From Desulfotruncus alcoholivorax DSM 16058 (lineage in GTDB: Bacteria > Bacillota > Desulfotomaculia > Desulfotomaculales > Desulfallaceae), in NCBI RefSeq assembly GCF_000430885.1, contig NZ_AUMW01000009.1, positions 80,755 through 144,754 on the forward strand: 64,000 nt of DNA, in the 5' to 3' direction. The notes under the pieces were generated by a model. The model saw only the letters and a list, made by a program, of their open reading frames with translations, made no database searches and was not told the DNA's origin. Every line of letters begins with the position of its first letter. The first letter of the stretch is position 1. Below are positions 18,867-26,411 of this stretch, one piece after another. A program made the position numbers and the translations under genes.

Positions 18867-18898
18867 AGGTAAACTATTGTTACTAATTTGGTTTACTT
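18867..18898. promoter_or_regulatory. candidate operator of the export operon
   Basis: Inverted repeat AGGTAAAC and GTTTACTT with a 16-nt spacer in the control region of the HlyD/ABC/TetR operon. Such palindromes are typical TetR targets, but the spacing is long and no promoter could be fixed. Confidence 0.25.
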
Positions 18899-19143
18899 AG
18901 TGACATAATACCCTTGCGCAATGACAAATGCAATAGTTTTTTATCCAAGAGTGTTCTGTTTAAGTTTCGCACCCAATCAAACCGCTTAAATTTAAGCTGG
19001 AAAAGAGTCAAAAAGGCAATAAAAATCCGCATGAACACTGGTTTGGCTTGGTATAATCAGAGTACCGAACCAAACTATACCAAACTGAAGTGTTATCATG
19101 CGGAAGAATATAAACGGGGATTCAAAACCTGCCCCCAACCCCT
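18899..19143. other. intergenic stretch, no supported gene
   Basis: A 77-codon plus-strand frame here has no ribosome site and no recognisable product. The stretch holds an inverted repeat TTGGTATA (19048-19055) and TATACCAA (19076-19083), with extra ACCAAAC copies nearby, and otherwise AT-rich sequence. Confidence 0.35.
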
Positions 19144-19992
19144 TTAAAGTTCAACCACTGTTCCCGCATTATTGAAAAAGAACCTGTCACCAAATTCCCG
19201 GGCCAGCACGGCGGCGGCAGCAAGGCCTGTGCAGTGGGATACACCTATTTTTTCAACACCGAATTCTTTTAATGCCGCAATGGTTTCACTTATCTGGTCG
19301 TTTTTGGCGCTGATAAGATGGGTTCCTCCGATAACCGCGTAAATTTTGTCAATGCCGGTCAGGTTTCTGGCATGAAGCATGGTATTCACCAGTCCCCGGT
19401 GTGCACAGCCAAGCAACAGCACCAAGCCTTTTTCCGTTTTGACGATGATACCCTGGTCATCTGCCAGGGCGTCAGGCAAAAAGCCACCATCCGTCTTAAC
19501 GAACATATTGTTGTCCACACCCTCGAACCTGGTGGCTAGAGGCACTTCACCGGTGGTCACCATGTTCTCGGCCAGCCATACCGGCTCCTTGCTTAATACA
19601 AAGGAGGCACCAAGTCCTTCCAGTTCCTCACGACAAAACGGGATACCGATAAACCGGTGCAAGCTACTGCCTCCGGGAAGGTTTACGCGGATATATTTTT
19701 TCTCCCAAATGCCGGGGTGCGCATATATCTCCACCCTCTTCCGCAGCATTTGAAGTAGGAGGCGCAATCCGCCGGTATGATCGCAATGACCGTGGCTCAA
19801 AACAATTTTGTTGATTTTGTTTAGATTAAAACCTCCTGCCAGAGTATTGCGCAGTAAAGAATCACTAAAACCAGCATCCAGCAAAACCGCATCATTTCCG
19901 TATTCCACCAGTATACTTAGTCCCCATTCACCGGTAAATCCAATTATACCGGCCGTGTTCTCACACAAAGTCGTCAACCGCAAGGAATCCAT
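19144..19992 (-). CDS. MBL-fold metallohydrolase (dihydropterin/arabinofuranosylaminobenzene phosphate synthase-like)
   Basis: 282 residues, ATG behind AAGGAG. The zinc motif HGHCDHTGG is at about residues 66-74, more metal ligands follow (GCAHRG near 195), and a C-terminal SHCTG is present. It belongs to the COG1237 branch of metallo-beta-lactamase-fold enzymes, annotated after an archaeal methanopterin enzyme, but in bacteria the reaction is uncertain. Monocistronic. Confidence 0.85.
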   Translation of the reverse strand: MDSLRLTTLCENTAGIIGFTGEWGLSILVEYGNDAVLLDAGFSDSLLRNTLAGGFNLNKINKIVLSHGHCDHTGGLRLLLQMLRKRVEIYAHPGIWEKKYIRVNLPGGSSLHRFIGIPFCREELEGLGASFVLSKEPVWLAENMVTTGEVPLATRFEGVDNNMFVKTDGGFLPDALADDQGIIVKTEKGLVLLLGCAHRGLVNTMLHARNLTGIDKIYAVIGGTHLISAKNDQISETIAALKEFGVEKIGVSHCTGLAAAAVLAREFGDRFFFNNAGTVVEL

Positions 19993-20102
19993 AATTTTTC
20001 ACTCCTTAAACTGGAAAATCTTTAAAACAATTATATCTAATGACATGTTTAAGACAAACCTAATTTTAAACATAATGAAAATTATTTTTATTACTATTCA
20101 GG

Positions 20103-20190
20103 TACTCAGAATTCAGGAGTCAGAATTCAGAATTTAGAATACTTAGAAACGATAAACCCTTCTCTCATCCTGACTTCTGACTCCTGAGTA
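20103..20190. repeat. MITE-like terminal-inverted-repeat element
   Basis: An 88-nt non-coding element bounded by TACTCAG and CTGAGTA. The arms contain TTCAGGAGTCAGAATTC on the left and CTGACTTCTGACTCCTGAG on the right. The arrangement suggests a small mobile palindrome; I see no transposase. Confidence 0.55.
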
Positions 20191-20295
20191 GTTAATAATC
20201 TTAATTAATAGCTAATATTTAACAACAGCTGCCTGGTAATTATCCGGGTTAATAATTTTAAAATGGTTCACACTAAAAGCAGGAGGTGAGCAATA

Positions 20296-20439
20296 ATGTC
20301 AAAAAACGAGGATTTATATATTGCCGGCGCGGAAATGGATATTGCAAATAAGGAAGCAAATGAAAATGCGGCCCAAGACTATATACGCATACACACCAGT
20401 CCGGAAGAGCTGGCTGAGAGCCGCTACACGAAGTATTAA
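20296..20439 (+). CDS. small acidic protein, 47 aa, unrecognised
   Basis: Read by hand: MSKNEDLYIAGAEMDIANK and onward, ending AESRYTKY. It is hydrophilic and rich in Ala, Glu and Asp with no Cys. The ATG is preceded by AGGAGGTGAGCAATA, a near-ideal site, and a strong terminator follows 48 nt after the stop. The size and charge recall small spore or housekeeping peptides of Firmicutes, but I do not recognise it. Confidence 0.6.
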   Translation: MSKNEDLYIAGAEMDIANKEANENAAQDYIRIHTSPEELAESRYTKY

Positions 20440-20486
20440 ACATCGCCATTGGTTAGTCTTGACCCATGAAATTAACAATTAAACTT

Positions 20487-20513
20487 AAAACACCGGTCAG
20501 ATCCCGGTGTTTT
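20487..20513. terminator. bidirectional intrinsic terminator
   Basis: AAAACACCGG/CCGGTGTTTT with a 7-nt loop, followed on the plus strand by GGTTTTT and on the minus strand by AAGTTT. It lies between two small convergent genes. Confidence 0.75.
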
Positions 20514-20524
20514 GGTTTTTAATG

Positions 20525-20719
20525 CTAATCATTCAAATGTCCTGTTTTTTTGTTCATTCCCAATTTTATACCCTTTTCTGTGCCAGGCCGGTGCCCGCTA
20601 TTGAGCTGGGCTTTTTGCGACTTGATTTCTTTTGGCCTGGGCGCCCCGACCGGCCGGTGCAGATCTTGCTGTAATTCCGGTTCCCTGTAATGATGGCCGG
20701 GGTGATCCGGTTTTTCCAA
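20525..20719 (-). CDS. small basic protein, 64 aa, doubtful
   Basis: A TTG at 20719 stands just after AGGGGGTAGAAAA. The product is strongly hydrophilic and rich in His, Lys, Pro and Gln, beginning EKPDHPGHHYREPELQQD and ending KKTGHLND. No domain is visible. A longer frame to 20833 exists but has no ribosome site. The terminator at 20487-20513 lies just beyond its stop, which supports a real short transcript. Confidence 0.4.
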   Translation of the reverse strand: MEKPDHPGHHYREPELQQDLHRPVGAPRPKEIKSQKAQLNSGHRPGTEKGIKLGMNKKTGHLND

Positions 20720-20921
20720 TTTTCTACCCCCTTCAATTTTAGTTGTGACACCATAAATTAGTTTTACCATGTTCTTTGGGGTTATTCGGGGCGTCTTCAA
20801 TTCACCGGTTGACGCGAAGAAAAGATTTGACAACTTAGTATAAATTTTGGGTATGTCATTGAAAGTTAGCCTATTATATAATTTTATGCATAAAAAAAAG
20901 ATTTTGTATCAGGAGGCTATA

Positions 20922-22223
20922 ATGACATCAAGGTACAGACAGCATGTAGTTATGGTAATTGTTTTCTTGACTTTTTTTCTTATCCTCAATGTCCAATCCT
21001 CAGGAGCTTTTAACAATTTAAAACAGGGTAACCAAGGGCCCGATGTACTTGCCCTGCAGCAGCATCTGCAACAACTGGGCTATTTTTCCGGTAAACCAAC
21101 AGGTTATTTCGGTACTGTGACGACGTACTCTGTAAAAAAATTTCAGCTTAATTATGGTTTAAAGCCGGACGGCATAGTCGGTGTGCAAACCAATTCACTG
21201 ATTAACAGACTGCTTGGTTTAAACAATAATAATCACAAAGAGGTTCTCGGTTTTTATACCGCAGACGAACCCGGAATGCCATCTTCTTTGGCCACAGTTA
21301 AATCCCATAGTAATCTTTTAACTTCAATTTCTCCTTTTTGGTACCGGTTGAACAGGAATGATCCAAGCAGCCTGGAATTATACGCCGGTCAAACCTGGCA
21401 GGAAGTAACCGAATTGCTTAATTTCAGCAAAAAGAATAATATCGGCAATTATGTTTTGATCCACAATCTGCTTTACGGCTCCTCAACTATTAGTAAAGAC
21501 GTAGTGCATTCGGCACTGGTTAATCCCCAAAAACGCTGGAAACTGGTTATGAATATATACAATCTGGTTAAGAACCAGGGTTACAGCGGAGTAACCATAG
21601 ACATCGAAAATATTTATTCCGGCGACCGTGGTCTATACATACAATTTTTGAAAGAATTATCATCACAGTTTAAACCGGCCGGACTTAAAATAATTTCCTG
21701 TGTTCCTTCCAAAACTACGGATAAACCCCAGGGTGGATGGGGTGATAGTTTTGATTACTCCACAGAAGGCCTTTACGCTGATAAATTAGTTGTTATGGCC
21801 TATGATGAGCACAGCAGCGGCAGCAGTCCGGGCCCAATTGCCTCAAAACAGTATGTTGAGAACGTGGTTAAGTATGCGTTGACCAAACTGCCACCAGAAA
21901 AGATTCTGCTTGGGGTTGCGGGGTTCGGGTTCGATTGGAACACCTATACCGGGACTTCCCGCTATATCTCCTACCAAATGGCTGCAGATACGGCCAGACA
22001 ATACAACAGGTGGATCCAGTGGGACGCCAACCAGCAGGTTCCCTATTACGGCTACACCGATAAATTTGGCTTCTGGCATAGTGTTTACTTTGAAAACGCC
22101 AGCAGCCTTGCTGCAAAATTGGATATTGTAAATAGCTATAATCTGGGGGGAATCGCCATATGGCGCCTTGGATTGGAAGACCCCTCAAGTTGGAAAGTAA
22201 TCAGCGATAAATTTTACTCATGA
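20922..22223 (+). CDS. peptidoglycan-binding GH18 glycosidase (SleL/YaaH-like)
   Basis: 433 residues, ATG behind AGGAGG. A signal peptide (about 1-30, hydrophobic core VMVIVFLTFFLILNV) is followed by a PG_binding_1 domain (about 34-100, with LQQHLQQLGYFSG and FGTVTTYSVKKFQ). The C-terminal GH18 domain (about 110-430) has the catalytic strand VTIDIEN, where the Glu is the acid. The family hydrolyses N-acetylglucosaminyl links, and relatives act on spore cortex fragments. Acts outside the membrane. Fits a spore-forming host. Confidence 0.9.
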   Translation: MTSRYRQHVVMVIVFLTFFLILNVQSSGAFNNLKQGNQGPDVLALQQHLQQLGYFSGKPTGYFGTVTTYSVKKFQLNYGLKPDGIVGVQTNSLINRLLGLNNNNHKEVLGFYTADEPGMPSSLATVKSHSNLLTSISPFWYRLNRNDPSSLELYAGQTWQEVTELLNFSKKNNIGNYVLIHNLLYGSSTISKDVVHSALVNPQKRWKLVMNIYNLVKNQGYSGVTIDIENIYSGDRGLYIQFLKELSSQFKPAGLKIISCVPSKTTDKPQGGWGDSFDYSTEGLYADKLVVMAYDEHSSGSSPGPIASKQYVENVVKYALTKLPPEKILLGVAGFGFDWNTYTGTSRYISYQMAADTARQYNRWIQWDANQQVPYYGYTDKFGFWHSVYFENASSLAAKLDIVNSYNLGGIAIWRLGLEDPSSWKVISDKFYS

Positions 22224-22247
22224 AAAATGTTCAAAAAACGGGCATTT

Positions 22248-22286
22248 AAAAAAGCGGAAAACTATACTGTACTCTTCCGCTTTTTT
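22248..22286. terminator. bidirectional terminator
   Basis: Stem AAAAAAGCGGAA/TTCCGCTTTTTT with a 15-nt loop, between the GH18 gene and the convergent small membrane protein gene. Confidence 0.8.
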
Positions 22287-22295
22287 TCTATGATA

Positions 22296-22613
22296 CTAAA
22301 AACGTTTTCTTAAATAATTAATCAGCAATGACAAAACAATAATTCCAGTAACGGTATAAATCACATTTAAAGCTGCTGGATTAATTGAATTATCCCTTTT
22401 TTGAAAGCTTTGTACTACTTCACGTTGGTCTTCGTTCCATTCCTTGCCGGCAGCCAGCAGAACAGGCATTTCTCTACCGGAATCAAACATATCAGATGCA
22501 ATCATACCGGCAGTGCCATCTGCAATGTTAGTTTTGTGCTGCCTGGCCAGCGCAGTGCTCCCCCAAAAAACAATTATGAACAAGACTATCAAGGCAATGA
22601 GGTATTTTCCCAT
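22296..22613 (-). CDS. hypothetical two-span membrane protein, 105 aa
   Basis: The N terminus MGKYLIALIVLFIIVFWG is a signal anchor or signal peptide ending near ALA. A hydrophilic middle (about 24-80) is followed by a second membrane helix (about 82-98) and a KRF end. ATG is preceded by GGAGGG. No family recognised. Monocistronic between two terminators. Confidence 0.6.
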   Translation of the reverse strand: MGKYLIALIVLFIIVFWGSTALARQHKTNIADGTAGMIASDMFDSGREMPVLLAAGKEWNEDQREVVQSFQKRDNSINPAALNVIYTVTGIIVLSLLINYLRKRF

Positions 22614-22703
22614 TTAATCCCTCCATTTTTGCCCAAAATAGTTTTACTAGCTTCATTTTATCAGAAACGGTAACTATATATAACTAGGATTTTTACACTG
22701 TTT

Positions 22704-22745
22704 AAAAAAGCGCGCTCAATCAGTTCCCTTAGCGCGCGCTTTTTT
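22704..22745. terminator. strong terminator downstream of the acyl-CoA ligase pair
   Basis: AAAAAAGCGCGCT/AGCGCGCGCTTTTTT stem with a 14-nt loop. A second GC-rich hairpin, CCGGCCATAAATATGGCCGG, lies at about 22757-22776. Both lie within the 22614-22916 gap, where I see no gene. Confidence 0.7.
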
Positions 22746-22916
22746 ATACTTTAGTTCCGGCCATAAATATGGCCGGGGATACTTTCGCTAAAGTGTAAAA
22801 ATACAAAAAAAACACCCCGCTTAACGTAATTTAGGCCTTGACAAATCTCTTATTTGTCACATGCCAACCGGTTAAGACAGGGTTTACCCATAAATGAGAG
22901 GAGTACAAATAAGGGG

Positions 22917-24446
22917 TTATAAAACCTCCCTGTACGTATCCCGCAATACTCTTTTCAGCACCTTGCCCGAAGCGTTTCTTGGCAACACCTCGATAAACTT
23001 GTATATGCGGGGGATCTTGTAATCAGCCAGACGGCTTGTGCAAAATGCTTTTAATTCTTCTTCAGCTAATATATTACCCGGCTTGGCACATATAACCGCG
23101 GTAACTGTTTCCCCCCAAACCGGGTGCGGCAGCCCAATTACCGCCGCCTCCAATACTCCCGGGTGCTGGTATAAAACTTGTTCAACCTCAGTGGAATAGA
23201 CATTCTCCCCGCCGGTTATGATCATATCTTTTTTACGGTCGACCAGGGTAATATAACCCTCATCATCTATAGTCGCAAGGTCGCCTGTGTGCAGCCAGCC
23301 GTTGCGCAGAGTTTCCGCCGTTGCCTCCGGGTTCTTGTAATAACATTTCATAATGGTCTCACCGCGTATAATAAACTCACCTACCTGCCCCGGCGAAATA
23401 TCATTACCCGCATCATCCACCACCCTGGCCTCGGTGCTGATAATGGCTTTGCCACCGGACCCGGGTTTACGCAGCTGGTCTTCCGGCCCCAGCAAAATTC
23501 CTCCCGGACCTCCTTCTGTCAGTCCGCATAGATTATAAAACTGATCTGTTGAAAATTTAGTTAATGCCTGCCGCACCAATTCCGCGGGCATAGGTGCGGC
23601 GCCATAGCCGTATCTGGTCACCGAACCAAGGTTAAAACTTTCAAAATCAGGCACCTGCAGCATAAAATTATACATGGTGGGCACGCCAAAGAACAGGGTA
23701 ATTTTTTCTTTCTCTAAAGTTTCCAGCACTGTATTAGGTTCAAATACCCTCAGAACCACGTGGGTTGCTCCCACATACATCCCCGAAACGAGAAACAGGT
23801 TCAGCTGAGCCGAGTGGAAAAGCGGGGCCAGGTGCAGCAAACGGTCCCCGGGGTTGACCCCCATATGCACCACCATTACCATGCCCACGTGCAAAATACG
23901 GTGGTGATCAAAAAGCGCCCCCTTGGGCCTGCCGGTGGTACCGGAGGTGTAAAGGATCTCGCAGTCATCCCATTCCTCCACCAGCACTCCTGGTTCCGAC
24001 GTGGAAGCATTTGTCATCAAATCATCCCATTCCATTGCTTCCGCACTGTTTTCACTTTGCCCGGCACTGATTAATTGACGCACTCCGGTAATTTTTCCTT
24101 TGAGCGAAGCCACCATCTGATCATATTCCGGGTCAAAGAAAAACACCACGCTGTCTGAATGGTTGATGATATACTCAACCTCGGGCGTAGCCAGGCGGAA
24201 ATTAACCGGCACCACCACAGCCCCAACTTTCATGGCCGCCATAAAAGCAATAATATAGCGGTCGGAGTTCTGCATCATCAGGGCCACTTTTTCACCTTTG
24301 CTTAACCCCAGCACCAACAGGGCATTGGCCAGCCTGTTCACTTCCAGGTTCAGTTCTGCGTAAGTGTAGCGCTTGTCTCCATAAACAAGGGCCTCTTTGA
24401 TGGGGTGCCGGCGGGCATTACGGGCCAACATTCCACCGATATCCAT
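22917..24446 (-). CDS. acyl-CoA synthetase (AMP-forming), second of tandem pair
   Basis: 509 residues, ATG behind GGAGGTG. The AMP-binding signature YTSGTTGRPKGA lies near residue 170, with the motifs YNLCGLTEGG, GWLHTGDLA and DRKKDMIITGGENVY, and the C-terminal catalytic Lys in NASGKVLKR. It activates a carboxylic acid to its CoA thioester through an acyl-adenylate. It starts 18 nt after the upstream ligase gene, so they are cotranscribed. Medium/long-chain fatty or aryl acids are possible; substrate not readable. Confidence 0.92.
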   Translation of the reverse strand: MDIGGMLARNARRHPIKEALVYGDKRYTYAELNLEVNRLANALLVLGLSKGEKVALMMQNSDRYIIAFMAAMKVGAVVVPVNFRLATPEVEYIINHSDSVVFFFDPEYDQMVASLKGKITGVRQLISAGQSENSAEAMEWDDLMTNASTSEPGVLVEEWDDCEILYTSGTTGRPKGALFDHHRILHVGMVMVVHMGVNPGDRLLHLAPLFHSAQLNLFLVSGMYVGATHVVLRVFEPNTVLETLEKEKITLFFGVPTMYNFMLQVPDFESFNLGSVTRYGYGAAPMPAELVRQALTKFSTDQFYNLCGLTEGGPGGILLGPEDQLRKPGSGGKAIISTEARVVDDAGNDISPGQVGEFIIRGETIMKCYYKNPEATAETLRNGWLHTGDLATIDDEGYITLVDRKKDMIITGGENVYSTEVEQVLYQHPGVLEAAVIGLPHPVWGETVTAVICAKPGNILAEEELKAFCTSRLADYKIPRIYKFIEVLPRNASGKVLKRVLRDTYREVL

Positions 24447-24464
24447 AATTTCACCTCCAGGTTT

Positions 24465-26018
24465 TTAATTTTGTTTGTACCATTGGCGCAAAGTATTTTT
24501 GAGCACCTTGCCCGAGGCGTTTCTGGGCAGCGCCTCCACAAATTCCACCGAGCGAGGTTTTTTGTAACCCGCCAGATGCTGCTCACACCATGCCACGATT
24601 TCCTGTACCGTAATAAATGCGCCCGGTTTTGGGACAACCACTGCATGCACTCTTTCGCCCCATTTTTCATCCGGCATGCCGATGACAGCGGCCTCCATTA
24701 CCTTTTCATGGCGGTAAAGGACCTCCTCCACCTCGGCCGGGTAGACGTTTTCTCCACCGGAGATAATCATATCTTTTTTGCGGTCAACCACAAAAACGTA
24801 GCCTTCTTCATCCATGCGCACCAGGTCGCCGCTGTGGAACCAGCCGTCCTTAATCGCAGCAGCCGTTGCCTCAGAGTCGTTATAGTATTCTTTAAGCATT
24901 GTCGGGCCGCGGTAAACAATCTCCCCCACCTGGTTCGCGGCAACATCCCGACCGTTTTCGTCCACCACCCTGACTTCGACGTTGACAACCGGGCGGCCCA
25001 CCGATGCACCTTTGCGTATAATATCCTTTGGTTTAAGCAACGTGGTAACCGGACTCATTTCTGTCTGGCCAAAGGCATCCACAAGCCCCACCCCGGGCAG
25101 GCGCTTTAATATCGTTTCTTTCAAGGACAGCGGCATAACCGCGGCTCCTGTGATCACAGTTCTCATGCTGCTCATCTTTTCTTCCAGGCCCGGCACCGTC
25201 AACATGGCATTCCACATCGCCGGCACCAGAAAAGTGAGAGTAACTTTCTCCCGGGCTATCAGTTCCGCCACGGCGCCGGGGTCAAACTGCTTAACCAGCA
25301 CCGTGGTATTGCCCATTAACACCATCATCAGCATCACTGCCAGCGCAGCGGTGTGAAATAACGGCGGAACGCAGAGATAAATTTCATTGTCTGTTATGCC
25401 GATTTCAATAATGCAGTTTAAGGCATTGATCACTTCGTTCTTATGGGTCAGGACCGCACCCTTCGGCCTCCCGGTGGTTCCCGAGGTATACATAATAAAA
25501 GCCGGCTCGTCATCCTCCACCGGGACCAGAGGCTCCTCCGCATTTCCAGTGGAAGCAATATCAGCGTAACCCAGCGACCAATCCTTTGACTCCCCAACAG
25601 CAATATAGTGACTTACACCTGGCAGATCCCCCCGCACCGCATCAATCATTTCATTGAACACGCTGTCAAAAACCAGTGCCTTTGTGCCGGAATGGTTTAG
25701 GATGTAAGCCACTTCCCGCCCGACAAAACGAAAATTAACCGGCACGGCAACAGCTCCCAGCTTGGCCAGGGCAAAGTAACATTCCACCATTTCCAGGCAA
25801 TTAAAAAGCTGCAGCGCTACTTTATCCCCCCGGCCCAAGCCCAGTGAGCCAAGTGCCCCGGACAGCCTGTTAACCCGCTGGTTCAGTTCATCATAGGTCA
25901 CCCTGCTTTCCCCTTCCACCAGCGCCGTCTTATTTGGGTTCTTCCTAGCCTGCCGGGACAGCAATTCACCGGTTACAAGCTGCCTTGACAGTACGTCCTG
26001 CGCATTAATAACAAGCAC
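24465..26018 (-). CDS. acyl-CoA synthetase (AMP-forming), first of tandem pair
   Basis: About 517 residues. Signature YTSGTTGRPKGA, then DAFGQTEMSP, GWFHSGDLVRMDEEGY, DRKKDMIISGGENVYP and NASGKVLKN. It is a paralogue of the ligase after it. The start is odd: the frame is open to 26234, but a GGGAGG lies at about 26019-26024 and the only in-frame codon at ideal distance (8 nt) is ATT at 26009. GTG at 26018 abuts the site. An upstream ATG at 26132 would lie before the putative sigma-54 start point. I place the start at 26018 with that doubt. Confidence 0.88.
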   Translation of the reverse strand: MLVINAQDVLSRQLVTGELLSRQARKNPNKTALVEGESRVTYDELNQRVNRLSGALGSLGLGRGDKVALQLFNCLEMVECYFALAKLGAVAVPVNFRFVGREVAYILNHSGTKALVFDSVFNEMIDAVRGDLPGVSHYIAVGESKDWSLGYADIASTGNAEEPLVPVEDDEPAFIMYTSGTTGRPKGAVLTHKNEVINALNCIIEIGITDNEIYLCVPPLFHTAALAVMLMMVLMGNTTVLVKQFDPGAVAELIAREKVTLTFLVPAMWNAMLTVPGLEEKMSSMRTVITGAAVMPLSLKETILKRLPGVGLVDAFGQTEMSPVTTLLKPKDIIRKGASVGRPVVNVEVRVVDENGRDVAANQVGEIVYRGPTMLKEYYNDSEATAAAIKDGWFHSGDLVRMDEEGYVFVVDRKKDMIISGGENVYPAEVEEVLYRHEKVMEAAVIGMPDEKWGERVHAVVVPKPGAFITVQEIVAWCEQHLAGYKKPRSVEFVEALPRNASGKVLKNTLRQWYKQN

Positions 26019-26111
26019 CTCCCTTTGTTTCCCCTGGTATAACGGTTTAATACACCGCCTTAGCTCCGGCGCAGCATAAAGATTAAACAGATGCTTCGCC
26101 GGTTCTGTAAC

Positions 26112-26126
26112 GCAATAATCATGCCG
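26112..26126 (-). promoter_or_regulatory. candidate sigma-54 promoter of the acyl-CoA ligase pair
   Basis: Minus-strand CGGCAT-N5-TTGC keeps GG at -24 and GC at -12 with exact spacing; two mismatches to TGGCAC-N5-TTGC. It would start transcription near 26100, about 80 nt before the ligase start. Confidence 0.45.
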
Positions 26127-26199
26127 AAACATGCTTTTCTTTATTTTGTTTAATTTTGAATTTTTAGAATACTTCATTTTGTCCATCTTTCGGTACAGA

Positions 26200-26221
26200 T
26201 GTCCTGTTTTCGGGACGGACA
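26200..26221. promoter_or_regulatory. candidate upstream activator site
   Basis: Inverted repeat TGTCC-N12-GGACA with an inner GTCC/GGAC, midway between the two divergent -24/-12 elements (about 70 nt from the plus-strand one). This is the usual place for a sigma-54 activator to bind. The cognate activator is probably the one at 32251-34332. Confidence 0.35.
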
Positions 26222-26291
26222 AACCATACAACAAACCATACTTGCAGCTCTTAAAACCTTGTTTTAATGCAAGTCAGAGCCGACTGACAGT

Positions 26292-26306
26292 TGGCACATA
26301 CTTTGC
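26292..26306 (+). promoter_or_regulatory. sigma-54 (-24/-12) promoter of the acyl-CoA operon
   Basis: TGGCACATACTTTGC is a perfect match to TGGCAC-N5-TTGC. Transcription should begin near 26318, about 94 nt before the first gene. A sigma-54 activator gene closes this gene cluster. Confidence 0.85.
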
Positions 26307-26317
26307 GGAGAATTAAA

Positions 26318-26388
26318 GGGGACACACCTACTTCGGAGGTATGTCCAACAGAGGTCAGGGGACACACCTCCTTCAAAGGAATGTCCCC
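26318..26388. repeat. two tandem hairpins in the operon leader
   Basis: Hairpin 1 (26318-26346) and hairpin 2 (26358-26388) both have arms GGGGACACACCT and AGG.ATGTCC. A third member closes the operon at 32215-32245. In the leader they might act as mRNA 5' stabilisers or attenuators; they may equally be a dispersed repeat. Confidence 0.6.
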
Positions 26389-26411
26389 AAATATAAGGAG
26401 GTATTTGCATT

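Noticed and set aside
18914..19147. 77-codon plus-strand frame between HlyD and the MBL gene
   Set aside because: No ribosome binding site, no domain, and it overlaps the end of the MBL gene.
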